Positions 46,116 through 55,348 of a stretch of 64,000 bases of DNA are shown here, piece by piece. Source of the DNA: CBDCYS01 sp965224215 (GTDB lineage: Bacteria; Acidobacteriota; Terriglobia; Bryobacterales; UBA6623); assembly GCA_965224215.1 (NCBI GenBank), contig CBDCYS010000021.1, positions 1 through 64,000 of the forward strand, given 5' to 3'. The position numbers and the translations under genes were made by a program. The notes below the pieces were generated by a model. That model worked only from the letters and a program-made list of their open reading frames with translations, was not told the DNA's origin and searched no databases. Within the stretch, counting starts at the first letter, position 1, and every line of letters starts with the position of its first letter.

Positions 46116-46141
46116 CTCCGCCAACCTCCAGGTTGGCGGAG
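46116..46141. terminator. perfect 12-bp hairpin between the Roco gene and ligD
   Basis: CTCCGCCAACCT and AGGTTGGCGGAG pair perfectly around CC, set inside a longer GTGGGC/GCCCAC context. There is no T-tract. It could be a factor-independent terminator remnant or a REP-type palindrome lying after the Roco gene. Confidence 0.4.
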
Positions 46142-46217
46142 CCCACTAACGATTCTGTCGACAACGACCCAGAAACCTCAACCCACCTCGAACCCTAAAC
46201 CCCCAACTCCAACAAAT

Positions 46218-48467
46218 TCAGTCCGCCGCATCCGCTCCCCCTTCGGAATCCTCCGACCGCCTCCTGAAAACAAGTCCGATGATTCTTTCGGCTGTCTTCT
46301 CACCAAAGAACCCGTTAAGCAAGGCAATGAAAGTGAACAACAGAACGACAAGCGAGCCGCCGACCGCTAGTACTGTTGCTGCCGAATCCGGCACCAACCA
46401 GTAGGCACCGGCTATGAGTGCGACGATGACTACGATAGAAAGCAACAAATATCGGACAACCGTTCTGAACGTCTCCAGATCCAAGCGCGGCCGCTCGGTT
46501 GCCTCACTGCGATCGCCGTCGGGCTTTGGTTTCACACGCTGGATTTCTGTGTCGTCCCGGTCGAGGTCCCCGACCTCGCGGCGCTTGACCGCCCGCTCTC
46601 GCTTCTCTTCAATCCCATTCAGCAACTCTTGAACCGCATAGGCCGTCTTGGTCCCCTCAGGGACGAAGCTTTCGATCCTTTGCTCTTCGAGCGTCAGCAA
46701 GTGCTCGTACCCCACCGCAACCCCAGGCGCATCCGGCAACGGCACCTTTTCTTCCGCCCCAATCTTCGGGATCGTCGCATGGATCTGCCGGAACTGGTCA
46801 CGGATGACGGCCAAGGCAGCACGGCGCCGTGCTGGCACCGGCCCTTGGATCGAAATGTACACCCTGCCCACTTGCGTGTCACCGCGCACCAGTGCCTTGC
46901 AACCATCGATCTCAAGTACGACTCCGCTTTGCCAATAGGTGGGTCTCTTCTTCGTCAGCTTCTCATGCGTCCGAACGATGAAGCGCGGCAAAATCCCGCC
47001 CGGCAGCACCGTGTAGTGATACTGAAAATTGAGGGCGTCTCGCTCGTCCCAGTTCAGCTCGGGTTCATTCGGCTGCAGCAGTTCGGGGATCAGAAACCTC
47101 TGGCCGTCTGAACCGGGAAACGTGAAGCACAACTCAAACTGCCGCATCATGTCCACGATGAATTGGCGGTGCTGGGGCGGGTACCTTTGAGAATCGTCCA
47201 GGATGTCGCCTAGTTCGCCGATGTTGAGGACACCACCCCGCTTCATCAGCTCCACATTGTTCAGGATCTTGTAGACCCCTCCGGTGACCCATTCCGGGTT
47301 GAGTACCTTGGTCTGCTCCAACTGGTAGGGGCTGTCGGGGTCGTCGAAGTTGAGGACATTGCCGAGATCGTGCAGGAAGCGGATCAGTCGCCTCTGCTCG
47401 TTAGTTTCCTCGACTCCATGCCTGCGGCAAAGCTTGCGATATTCGCCAATTTCGATGAAGTCTTCGTCATCGGCCTTTGTCTCCAACTCCTGCTTGACCG
47501 CGAAGTAACTGGCGGGGACTTTATCGTAGACATGCGGCAAGTGCTGGATCTGCTCTTCAATCGCCGCGAGCAAATCTCGAATCCCCGAGCTGTCGCGGCA
47601 AGACGTTTTGAAGAACCCCTTTACGTTCGGGCTGTCTTTCGTTAGGCGTGTTTCATTGAGTTCCAGGTGATTGGGCGGTTCGTTCTTGTTGATTACCACC
47701 AGCACCGGCGAATCGCCACCATAACTCTGAATGATCCGCAACCAGTAGTGAATGTTGCTTTCGTTCTCTCCCTTGCGGGCGTCGAGGACGAGCAGGTAGA
47801 GGCTGCGCTTGGTCAGGAAGAACTGGTGGGTGGCGTGCATGATCTCCTGCCCGCCGAAGTCCCAGATGTTGAGGCGCACGTCGCCCGCGCCCCTCTCGCC
47901 CTTTCCCGGGACCTTCCATTGCGTGATGTTGATGCCTTCGGTCTTGCCTTCCGCTGGGTCGAATTCGTCCTCGACCAGGCGCTTCACCAGCGAAGTCTTG
48001 CCGACACCTCCTTGGCCGACCAGCAGGATCTTCGCTTCGTTGAGAGGGCGGGTGCTTTCGCGGCGGCTCCGAAAGTAGTAGGCGAGGATGTCCGCGGGTT
48101 TGGCGGGGTCGGCACTTCCTCCGTACTCCTTTGTCTCGTGCCACGCCGGCCCCAGGATTTCCGGCGGGATGCCAAGGGCTTCGTTGCCGTGCAGGAAAAG
48201 CCTCTTGAGTTGCGTCAGTTGGCCGAACTCGGGCGGCAGGGCGGTCAACTGATTGTTGTGGAGGTCGAGTGTCCGCAGCTGGGTGAGTTGGCCGATCTCG
48301 GGGGGCAGGGCGGTCAACTGGTTGCCCTGGAGGTTGAGCTCCTGCAACTGGTAGAGTTGGCCGATCTCGGGGGGCAGGACGGTCAGACCCTTACCGCCGA
48401 GCTTGAGCTCGGTCGCTCCCTCGCGCGCCGCTTCCTCAATTCGTTGCAGAACTTCCTTTTCAGTCAT
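46218..48467 (-). CDS. LRR-Roc-COR (Roco) GTPase with two C-terminal membrane helices
   Basis: A 749-residue Roco protein. About four leucine-rich repeats (LPPEIGQL..LQELNLQGNQ and so on) occupy residues 17-105. The Roc GTPase follows: P-loop VGQGGVGKTSLVKRL (151-159), switch DFGGQEIMHATHQFF (203-217) and VINKNE (259-263, with Asn-Glu where NKxD is usual). COR runs to about 560. The tail FRTVVRYLLLSIVVIVALIA with a second helix VLAVGGSLVVLLFTFIAL (674-718) predicts membrane anchoring. Roco proteins are GTP-regulated dimers of mostly unknown bacterial role. The frame is intact. Confidence 0.9.
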   Translation of the reverse strand: MTEKEVLQRIEEAAREGATELKLGGKGLTVLPPEIGQLYQLQELNLQGNQLTALPPEIGQLTQLRTLDLHNNQLTALPPEFGQLTQLKRLFLHGNEALGIPPEILGPAWHETKEYGGSADPAKPADILAYYFRSRRESTRPLNEAKILLVGQGGVGKTSLVKRLVEDEFDPAEGKTEGINITQWKVPGKGERGAGDVRLNIWDFGGQEIMHATHQFFLTKRSLYLLVLDARKGENESNIHYWLRIIQSYGGDSPVLVVINKNEPPNHLELNETRLTKDSPNVKGFFKTSCRDSSGIRDLLAAIEEQIQHLPHVYDKVPASYFAVKQELETKADDEDFIEIGEYRKLCRRHGVEETNEQRRLIRFLHDLGNVLNFDDPDSPYQLEQTKVLNPEWVTGGVYKILNNVELMKRGGVLNIGELGDILDDSQRYPPQHRQFIVDMMRQFELCFTFPGSDGQRFLIPELLQPNEPELNWDERDALNFQYHYTVLPGGILPRFIVRTHEKLTKKRPTYWQSGVVLEIDGCKALVRGDTQVGRVYISIQGPVPARRRAALAVIRDQFRQIHATIPKIGAEEKVPLPDAPGVAVGYEHLLTLEEQRIESFVPEGTKTAYAVQELLNGIEEKRERAVKRREVGDLDRDDTEIQRVKPKPDGDRSEATERPRLDLETFRTVVRYLLLSIVVIVALIAGAYWLVPDSAATVLAVGGSLVVLLFTFIALLNGFFGEKTAERIIGLVFRRRSEDSEGGADAAD

Positions 48468-48772
48468 AACTCGGGCCTAACCACCCCTGAACATCCTAGC
48501 GCGAAAAAACGTCCCCCCGGGCCGTCTCCATGCCCACACAAGGCCAAAGCGCCAAGACAACCAAGCCCCGCGCTTCTAGATCGCAATAAACTGGCGCTCC
48601 TTACCGCACGGTATACTCCGTGAAGAAGCAGTCCCGTTGACCAAGAGTTCGACGGCGGCTCCGTTTCAGTCAGGTGACGCTTCAGGCGATTCGCAAGGCA
48701 CACCAGGACCCTCCACTGTCCTAGTCCGCATCAAGCCGCTAACAGGCAGGGCAGGGACTTGCTCGGACACTC
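48468..48772. other. 305-bp intergenic region
   Basis: This lies between the Roco gene and the LysM amidase gene on the same strand. I see no gene, RNA or strong repeat. Confidence 0.45.
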
Positions 48773-49620
48773 CTACAAACCCAGCCGGTCCCAGTTGAAC
48801 GCCGGGCCGAGGTCCCACTTGTCGGTGCGGAAGTTTTGATGCGAGACGACTCCCTGGAAGCTGCTGAAGAACGAAACGTCCCGCTCCATCAACCGGCTGG
48901 CGGACGGTATCTCCCTGGGTATTTCGAAGCGCTCGCATAGGTGGCGTACGAGCACGCCCGTAGCATCCTGCTGAACGTCGGGGATGGCCGCGAAGAAATC
49001 GATGCCGCGGTAGGTAGACCCACGTATTTGTCCTGCTCGCCGCGCATGCACCAGCGCGTGCCCCAATCGCTCGGCCACCAGTTCAGCCGCTCCGGGTTGT
49101 TGGCGTCCACCTTGAGCGGACCCACGTTGGCTAGTTCGATAGCGATCGAACGACTGTTTTGCTTCCTTCCGCCGGCGCCAAGGTGCCAAGCCCAATGCGC
49201 GGGATCGAACAACTCATAGATCGTTCCGTCCGGGTCGATGACGTAGGCCGTCGCTACCTGGACGGGGTTCTTCACCCAGGTGTCGTAGGCGCTCTTGGCC
49301 GAGCGGCCGGCCGTGTAGTGCAGGACGATCAGGTCCTTGGGGATCACCTCGGGAAAGTATTCCTTCGCCGGCAGCACGAAACGTTTGCGGTTGATCGCAG
49401 GGGTGTCGAGATCGACGGGAGCCGAGGGCGGCGGGGCGATGATGGGCTCGATGGCGTCCATCGCATCCGATGACGTCTCGGGGATCGTGAGGACGGCCCC
49501 GACCGAGATGCGATTCGGATTCTTGATGGAGTTAACTTGCGTGAGAGCTTCGATGGAAACACCAAAGCGTTTCGCGATTTTCGAGAGGGAGTCGCCGGAT
49601 TTTATGGTGTAGTTTTTCAT
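48773..49620 (-). pseudogene. LysM N-acetylmuramoyl-L-alanine amidase, frameshifted
   Basis: Residues 1-45 are a LysM module (MKNYTIKSGDSLSKIAKRFG). An Amidase_2 domain follows: VLHYTAGRSAKSAYDTW (His101), WAWHLGAGG (His146) and RSIAIELAN (Glu162). After GEQDKYVG the frame is wrong; a one-base shift near 49015-49025 gives STYRGIDFFAAIPDVQQDAT, LVRHLCERFEIPREI and GVVSHQNFRTDKWDLGPAFN, ending in TAG at 48773. The last part carries the third zinc-ligand region. No signal peptide is seen, so a lysis role is possible. A single indel might be an assembly error. Confidence 0.85.
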
Positions 49621-50289
49621 TTTGAAGTGACCAGCAATAGTTTAGCGAGCCCCGCTGGAGCCCCGCTGCGCTTCAGGGGGTATGACCTGCCTCGGGGTTC
49701 GGCTTCGCTCGACCCGTGCGCTTCGATCCTGCGCTGCTTTGCGGCTGCGCTATGAATTAGAGTGCGGCTGAACGGCCCTTGTTTAAACAACCGCCCGTTA
49801 GGCTGATCACAAACTACTGCAAAGTGTGGTGTTTTCGCGGACTTCCTTGGACTTTCGATGTACTTTTGCGATAATTTTGGGCTTCCCGGGCTAGATCGGG
49901 GGGTTGGGGATTCGGATAAGCTGCTTTGTTTCAGTGGCATAGGAAATTCGATTGCAGGATTTGGCAGGTTCTGTCAGGTTTTTGGGATTTTGGGGTCCTC
50001 GCGAGGCCCGGCTTACCCTTGCATTCGTTTGAGCATAGGCTTGTGCACGGCCGCTTGTGATTCGATCGATTCACCGCTCTTAGAATAGCGGCACTATTGC
50101 GGATGTCAAGCCTCGGGCGGGAACATTTATTGAAAACAAAGGAGATATTTCTTTTGAGTTCCGTGATTGGTCTGTGGTCTTTGGCGGTATCGGAGTGTTG
50201 GGTGCTTGGAAATTGACCTGCAGGTCGACGGAACTGCTTCCTCCCAGGAACACAGCGCGGTAAGAAATCAGGGCACTTAGGCCCTCGTC
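49621..50289. other. 669-bp intergenic region, gene-poor
   Basis: I see no supported gene. A GTTTAAAC palindrome sits near 49783 and T-rich segments near 49805-49870. Small open frames here have neither ribosome sites nor recognisable sequence. Confidence 0.5.
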
Positions 50290-50458
50290 ATGGCCAAGGA
50301 GGAAGTTCGGCCACTAACGGAGGAGGCGGTGCGCGAGCGAGCTGTCGAGCTTGGGCTTGCCGGTAAGGGCCTGACCGGCCCGCCGCTCCAGATCGGCCAA
50401 CTCTCCCAGTTGCAGATTCTCCCCATGTACAACATCCAGTTGACCGTGCTGCCGCCGC
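50290..50458 (+). pseudogene. truncated LRR/Roco N-terminal fragment
   Basis: The frame begins MAKEEVRPLTEEAVRERAVE and continues LGLAGKGLTGPPLQIGQLSQ and LQILPMYNIQLTVLPP. Over about 55 residues it matches the start of the Roco protein at 46218-48467 (KGLT.LPPEIGQL.QLQ.L). Then palindromic repeat PR1 copy D begins and the similarity ends. A second Roco gene was apparently lost apart from this 5' piece, and the repeat lies exactly at the break. Confidence 0.7.
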
Positions 50459-50700
50459 ACACGGCGGGTGAACGCGAGGGGCCGCAGGTCACTTCGAGCC
50501 CTGCGCTAGCGTCGGCCTCCGGGCCGACGTAACTGCGGACTTCCGTCTGCGGCGAGCGTGGACTTCCGTCCACGCCTCTGTCCGGACGTCTGCTACCTCA
50601 GCGCTCCGGGCCGACGTAGCACGCTGAGAGATTGCTCCACGTCAAGAAAGGCCCAACTCAAGGCGTCGGCCTCCGGGCCGACGTCAATACTGTTCACTGA
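50459..50700. repeat. PR1 copy D followed by a cluster of short palindromes
   Basis: CCGCAGGTCACTTCGAGCCC followed by TGCGCTAGC (about 50481-50510) is the right half of the PR1 stem. GTCGGCCTCCGGGCCGAC then occurs near 50510-50530 and again near 50660-50680, with a half copy near 50600. The hairpin GTGGACTTCCGTCCAC lies near 50556. Together they form a REP-like cluster with no coding capacity. The remainder to 50896 carries no gene. Confidence 0.65.
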
Positions 50701-50896
50701 GAGCTTTCGAGCCCAGAGCCTTTGAGCCGCGAAGCACATTTGCGGTCAGGCCAGGGTGCAGGCACTTGATTCGCTTTCCGCCTGGGTTTGATAATGTGGT
50801 TGCTTACTTGCATTCCGTTCCAATCCCGGGACTCAAGCCACGAGAAGCCCACCGAACGGCTAACAGCCTCCAAAAGAGTCGAAATAGAGAACTCCC

Positions 50897-51343
50897 ATGC
50901 TCAAACACCAACTCATCCACCCAAAAATCAACGAAGCGCTTGCGCGCGCGGGACACTATTCCAGAGTCTTGATCGCCGACGGCAACTACCCGGTGTCCAA
51001 CACGCTGGGCCCCAACGCCGAACTCGTGAGCTTGAACCTTGCGCCAGGAGTCATGACCTGCTCTCAAGTACTGCAAGCCCTGGTAACCGCGATCCCCATC
51101 CAGAAGGCGATCACGATGCAATACCAGACCTCGGGTCCGTTCGCGCTCAGCGCCGACCCGCCGGTTTGGAATCAGTATCGCGCGATCTTCAAGAACGCCG
51201 CCCTCGAGCTGGAACTCGAACCGATGGACCAATTCGAGTTCTACAAATACGCCGGGGCGCCTGAGCACGTCCTCACGATCCAGACCGCCGATCAGGCCTT
51301 ATACGCCAACCTGTTGCTGTCGATCGGCGTTCGCGTGGACTAG
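50897..51343 (+). CDS. RbsD/FucU-family sugar mutarotase
   Basis: A 148-residue protein of the RbsD/FucU fold, which interconverts pyranose and furanose or anomeric forms of ribose or fucose. HPKINEALARAGHYSRVLIA near the start holds the conserved catalytic His (His20) and ADGNYP follows. VLTIQTADQALYANLLLSIG closes the protein, with the usual Tyr. No sugar kinase or transporter genes are adjacent, so the substrate is open. The gene is intact and begins at ATG 50897. Confidence 0.85.
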   Translation: MLKHQLIHPKINEALARAGHYSRVLIADGNYPVSNTLGPNAELVSLNLAPGVMTCSQVLQALVTAIPIQKAITMQYQTSGPFALSADPPVWNQYRAIFKNAALELELEPMDQFEFYKYAGAPEHVLTIQTADQALYANLLLSIGVRVD

Positions 51344-51394
51344 CCACCGTTGCTCCAGCGCGACATCGCGCGCGAATTCGTGTGCCGCATCGCC

Positions 51395-51480
51395 ATTGGA
51401 GGCGCGAATTCCGTCCACGGCTTCCTTGAGAAGGCTCGTCACCGTCAAGCGAGGTGTGGAATCGCTTGGGCTGATCCGAC
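51395..51480. repeat. dispersed repeat shared with 28570-28685
   Basis: TCCGTCCACGGCTTCC.TGAG.AGGCTCGTCA and the following ~45 bp match the inverted sequence near 28570-28685. It is not part of a recognisable gene. Confidence 0.6.
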
Positions 51481-51632
51481 ATCTGACCCGGCTCTCCGCG
51501 AGTTCGTCAGGTCGACCGAAGACGCAACCTTCGGTCGCCATCGTCTTGGGCACAAGTGATCGAAGAATCACACGCCAAATAGAAGCCGCATAGAAAAGGA
51601 CCGTCCCTTGGCTACACTAGGGAAATCCGCGA

Positions 51633-53099
51633 ATGAACCCCGCACGAATCGGCATCGTTGCTTTGCTGGCGGTTGGAGCCTTCCTGTTGTTCTTCCAGGG
51701 AATGGCCGGCCGCGGTCTCGTCGGGCCCGATGAACCTCGCTATGCGGCCATCGCGCGGGAGATGCAGGAATCGGGGGATTGGGTCACTCCCAGACTGAAC
51801 GGGGAGCCCTGGTTCGAAAAACCGGCGCTGCTCTACTGGCTCGGAGCGGCATCCGGTGCATTGGGCTTGAGCGATGATCGGGCGACGCGCTTGCCGGTTG
51901 CCCTCATCAGCATCTTATTTCTGGCGTTCTTCTACCGCCTGGTGAGCCGAGAGTTTGGGCCCCCGGTAGGCGGGTGCGCTACGCTGATTCTCGCCTCGTC
52001 GGCGGGTTGGGCCGCCTACAGCCAGATCGGCATCTTCGATCTGCCACTCGCCGCCTCGGTCGGCGCTGCACTGCTCGTGCTGTTGCCATGGGTCGAGCGC
52101 TCCGACGAGCAGACTCGCAAAGTGCTGCCCTGGTTCGGCCTGCTGCTGGGGATTTCGGTCTTAGCGAAAGGGCTGGTGGGACCGGCGATCGCCGGCTTGG
52201 CGCTGCTGTCGGTATGGGTCCAGCGCGGCTTGCGCCCAGTGTTGAGAGACCTATTTCATCCGCGAGTTCTGCTTCCTTTCGTCGTGGTTGTTTTGCCCTG
52301 GTACGCCTGGTGTTATGCCGCCAATGGCAGCGTGTTTGTCGATGACTTTTTCTGGCGGCACCACGTCGAACGCTTCACGAGCGATTCGATCGAGCATGTC
52401 GAGCCGTTTTGGTATTTCTTGGCGGTGCTCCCAGCCGGGCTGTTGCCGTGGACTCCGCTGCTCGCTCTCACCCCGGATGCCGGGGAGCGGCGCGACCCGC
52501 GCATACAGTTCTTGCTGAATTGGATGGTGACTTCCCTATTGCTTTTTTCCGCTTCTCGAAACAAGCTGCCCGGTTACGTGCTGCCGCTGTTTCCAGCCAT
52601 GGCCATCTGGATGAGCGTGAGTCTCTTGAAGGTGCGTTCTCCGCGATATGTGCTTGTCGCCGCGGCCGCCTTGCTCACGCTAGTCCCGATCGCTGAGGCG
52701 ATCTTGCCTATGGCAATCTCGCGCGGCCTCTCAAGGGCATGGCCACCGGAGGACGTTTCGTGGCTCGGCGTCGGCGCCGTGCTAGCGGTTGCCGCCGCAG
52801 TGTGGTGGGCGGCATCCCGCAGCCGAACCTTGCTCGCCGTCGGCCTTCTTGCGGCGGGAACTGTCGTCGGCATGGGCTTTCTCAAGCTGAATACGTTTCC
52901 CGCGCTCGACCGCGAGGCCGGGACCCGGGCGCTTTGGCGGCAAGTCGAGTCCCACCTCGGCGAGACGTGTATTGGCCAAGTGCGCCGACACGTCGCCTAC
53001 GGGCTGGCTTACTACAGCCACGATCGCCTGCCTTTGTGCGAGTCAACGCCTAAGCCTTTTCGGGTTGATTCCGACCCAGCGGTATTCTCCGGTCCCTGA
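51633..53099 (+). CDS. family-39 (ArnT/PMT-like) membrane glycosyltransferase
   Basis: A 488-residue multi-pass protein with about 11 membrane helices. The first periplasmic loop carries the conserved acidic GPDEPRYAAIAREMQES and PWFEKPALLYWLG, typical of GT39/ArnT-like polyprenyl-phosphate sugar transferases. Helices such as ILFLAFFYRLV, LLLGISVLAKGLVGPAIAGL and YVLPLFPAMAIWMSVSL follow. It would move a sugar from a lipid carrier to lipid A or protein outside the membrane; substrate unknown. The end (CIGQVRRHVAYGLAYYSHDR) is soluble. Intact. Confidence 0.85.
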   Translation: MNPARIGIVALLAVGAFLLFFQGMAGRGLVGPDEPRYAAIAREMQESGDWVTPRLNGEPWFEKPALLYWLGAASGALGLSDDRATRLPVALISILFLAFFYRLVSREFGPPVGGCATLILASSAGWAAYSQIGIFDLPLAASVGAALLVLLPWVERSDEQTRKVLPWFGLLLGISVLAKGLVGPAIAGLALLSVWVQRGLRPVLRDLFHPRVLLPFVVVVLPWYAWCYAANGSVFVDDFFWRHHVERFTSDSIEHVEPFWYFLAVLPAGLLPWTPLLALTPDAGERRDPRIQFLLNWMVTSLLLFSASRNKLPGYVLPLFPAMAIWMSVSLLKVRSPRYVLVAAAALLTLVPIAEAILPMAISRGLSRAWPPEDVSWLGVGAVLAVAAAVWWAASRSRTLLAVGLLAAGTVVGMGFLKLNTFPALDREAGTRALWRQVESHLGETCIGQVRRHVAYGLAYYSHDRLPLCESTPKPFRVDSDPAVFSGP

Positions 53100-53192
53100 A
53101 TCGGCACTGGCTCAGATTCGCCCGTAACTAGAAATTCCGCTGACGCGAAAGAGTGAATAGAGAGAGAAATATCTCTCGGGGGGACAACAGTC

Positions 53193-53543
53193 ATGGCAAC
53201 AAGACGGAGAAAGACGGCTCAAGAAATGCCAAGGCTCACCTTGAAAGAGAGTGAGCTGTTGAAACTGCTGGAGAACAACCCGGGGCGGTGCTTTTCGAGG
53301 TCCTACCTCTTGAAGACGATCTGGGGCTACAGCGACAACGCTCGCACGCGAACTGTCGATGTACATGTCAGCCGGCTGCGCAAGAAGCTCGAGCATCGGC
53401 CCGAAATTCTGATTCACACTGTCGTGCGGCAGGGGTACGTCCTGCAGTTGAATATTTCAGGTTCACGAACACAGCTTGAAGCCTCCGTTGTTCCGAACCG
53501 GGAGCCGAGGCGTTCAGGACAGGCCTACATCGCGACGGTTTGA
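53193..53543 (+). CDS. stand-alone OmpR-type winged-helix protein
   Basis: A 116-residue DNA-binding domain without a receiver domain. LTLKESELLKLLENNPGRCF then SRSYLLKTIWGYSDNARTRT and VDVHVSRLRKKLEH form the complete winged helix of OmpR/PhoB effectors, with the recognition helix in TVDVHVSRLRKKLE. No histidine kinase is adjacent. A response regulator may have been shortened, or this may be an atypical orphan. ATG 53193 is used; GGGGGGACAA lies upstream as a weak ribosome site. Confidence 0.8.
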   Translation: MATRRRKTAQEMPRLTLKESELLKLLENNPGRCFSRSYLLKTIWGYSDNARTRTVDVHVSRLRKKLEHRPEILIHTVVRQGYVLQLNISGSRTQLEASVVPNREPRRSGQAYIATV

Positions 53544-53768
53544 CGACCTCGGCCTTGTGTCGAATCGATGAGCCGGGGGCCGTGAGCAGCTGTTGTCGAA
53601 GGAGCGCGCGACAGACTCGTGCAAGTTAGAGAGATCGAGCGCGGTTTGCGGCGGCGGGGCCGGGTGTGGAAACAGGCTCAATCCATTTCCCGGCCGCGGA
53701 ATTTTTCGCACCGGTCTTGGATACGAAACGTGTGTCCGAAGCGCGCGTATCGACAATTGAACGTGCGT

Positions 53769-54314
53769 CTACTGGCCGCTTTTCGCCTCGGGGATCTTGA
53801 CCATGATGTGCGCGTAGGGCGTGTCCTTCCACATCACATAAACCGGATCGGTGGGGTCGGTGGAAAGACCCTCAAGCGTCGCCGGGTCCGGCACGAGGAT
53901 CATCAGATGCGGACCTTCTCTAACCCACTGATTGTCGTCGGTGGGCTCGGTAGCGAAAGGATCGGTGTTGCTGGCGCCGAGGGCCTGCCCCTCGCCGGCG
54001 AGCATGTAGGAGACGCTGAACTTGTTAACTTCGGGAGTCTCTTTGCTCATCAGCGCCGCGAGCGCGGCATCCCATTGGGGCTCGTTACACATCGGACCGA
54101 TCATTTCCGTTCCGGGGTAGCAGGTCCATCCGTTCGACCCCTCCCGCAGCACTCTTCCATCCATGGTTTTAATCGCCGCGTCCCGTGTGATCAGTGCCGG
54201 CGCGGCGCTTTCCGCCTCCGTAATCAGTTCTTCATCACTCCTCTCCGCCTGCGCCTCACAGTAGACGAGCAGGCCCAAACAAAGGATGACGACAAAAGAA
54301 ATCGAACGTTTCAT
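53769..54314 (-). CDS. hypothetical secreted protein
   Basis: About 181 residues from ATG 54314, which has a perfect ribosome site (ACGGAGGTTAAG). A signal peptide (RSISFVVILCLGLLVYCEAQ) precedes a compact domain (SDEELITEAESAAPALITRD, DGRVLREGSNGWTCYPGTEM, MVLPDPATL-type PHLMILVPDPATL, YVMWKDTPYAHIMVKIP). I recall similar uncharacterised exported proteins in soil and marine bacteria but no named function. The upstream leader has a short palindrome TACGTAGTACTTACTTTACG. Confidence 0.7.
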   Translation of the reverse strand: MKRSISFVVILCLGLLVYCEAQAERSDEELITEAESAAPALITRDAAIKTMDGRVLREGSNGWTCYPGTEMIGPMCNEPQWDAALAALMSKETPEVNKFSVSYMLAGEGQALGASNTDPFATEPTDDNQWVREGPHLMILVPDPATLEGLSTDPTDPVYVMWKDTPYAHIMVKIPEAKSGQ

Positions 54315-54544
54315 CTTAACCTCCGTAAAGTAAGTACTACGTAAGGAGAGTCTACGATACTCCAAGTGGGTTTTCAAGAGGTGTCGAAGGGGCTGTCGAA
54401 GGGGCAGGTTGTCGCTTGCGGCCGAATCACTCACACTGAAGAGTCTAGGGCTCGTCAACGCTTGGGGTGCTCCAGTACTGACACAACGGGCTGAGTTCTG
54501 ATTGGCTTGATCTGGCTCGCCCCCGGTAGCCTCCGAGCATAAAA

Positions 54545-55348
54545 GTGAAGTTCCTGAAATACATCGGTTTCCTCGTGCTGGCGCTGGCCATCGCCGGCGC
54601 CAAGCCCAGTCTCACGCAACCAGACCATGCAGCCTGGGACTCGCTCCTCAAAGAATTTGTCAACGGGGAATCCCGGGTCGACTACGCCCGGCTGAAGAGT
54701 GAGGCGGCCGGCCAGCTCACGCGCTACACCGATCAACTTGCCTCCGCCGAGAGCCTGGATTGGAAATCCCCCGAAGGCAAGGCTTTTCTCATTAACGCCT
54801 ACAACGCGTTGACAATCCGCTGGATTGTCGACAACTACCCGACCACCAGCATCATGGCAACGAGCAATCCGTTTCGCGCAAGGCGGCACCTCCTCGCGGG
54901 CGAGAAGCTTTCGCTCGACGAAATCGAGACACGGCTGAGAAAAAGTGGAGATGCCAGGATCCACTCGGCCCTTGTCTGTGCCGCACTCAGTTGTCCTCCA
55001 CTGCGGCGCGAAGCCTATGTAGCCGCTCACCTGGATGAACAGCTCGACAGCAACACGCGCCAGTGGCTGGCCAACTCTGAACTCAATGAATTCGATCCCC
55101 AGGGCGGCACGGCGTCCCTGAGCCCTCTGTTCGACTGGTACGAGGAGGATTACTCGTCCTTCGAAGGCGGAGTGGACGGGTTCGTCCGCCAATACGCTCC
55201 TCCAGAAACGATCGAGCTGCTCGGCAAGGGCCGACTTTCGGTCAGCTTCAAGAAATACCGCTGGGGACTGAACGACCAATCCTCGATCGGGGAGGAATAC
55301 TCGGGGTTCCGGCTGGCTATTGATTGGGTAAAGAACTGGTTCCGCTAG
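54545..55348 (+). CDS. DUF547-domain secreted protein
   Basis: A 267-residue protein starting at GTG 54545 with a signal peptide (FLKYIGFLVLALAIAGAKPS). The DUF547 core is visible: WKSPEGKAFLINAYNALTIR, LSLDEIETRLRKSGDARIHS, ALVCAALSCPPLRREAYVAA and SLSPLFDWYEEDYSSFEGG. The conserved Cys-Ala-Ala-x-Ser-Cys motif and Asn-Ala-Tyr-Asn are present. Family function is not known; relationship to cysteine proteases has been proposed. The stop codon begins a 13-bp tandem repeat. Confidence 0.87.
   Translation: MKFLKYIGFLVLALAIAGAKPSLTQPDHAAWDSLLKEFVNGESRVDYARLKSEAAGQLTRYTDQLASAESLDWKSPEGKAFLINAYNALTIRWIVDNYPTTSIMATSNPFRARRHLLAGEKLSLDEIETRLRKSGDARIHSALVCAALSCPPLRREAYVAAHLDEQLDSNTRQWLANSELNEFDPQGGTASLSPLFDWYEEDYSSFEGGVDGFVRQYAPPETIELLGKGRLSVSFKKYRWGLNDQSSIGEEYSGFRLAIDWVKNWFR

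Noticed and set aside
46116..46141. Riboswitch or small RNA between Roco and ligD
   Set aside because: Only one perfect hairpin is present, without conserved junctions or flanking promoter; terminator or REP is more likely.
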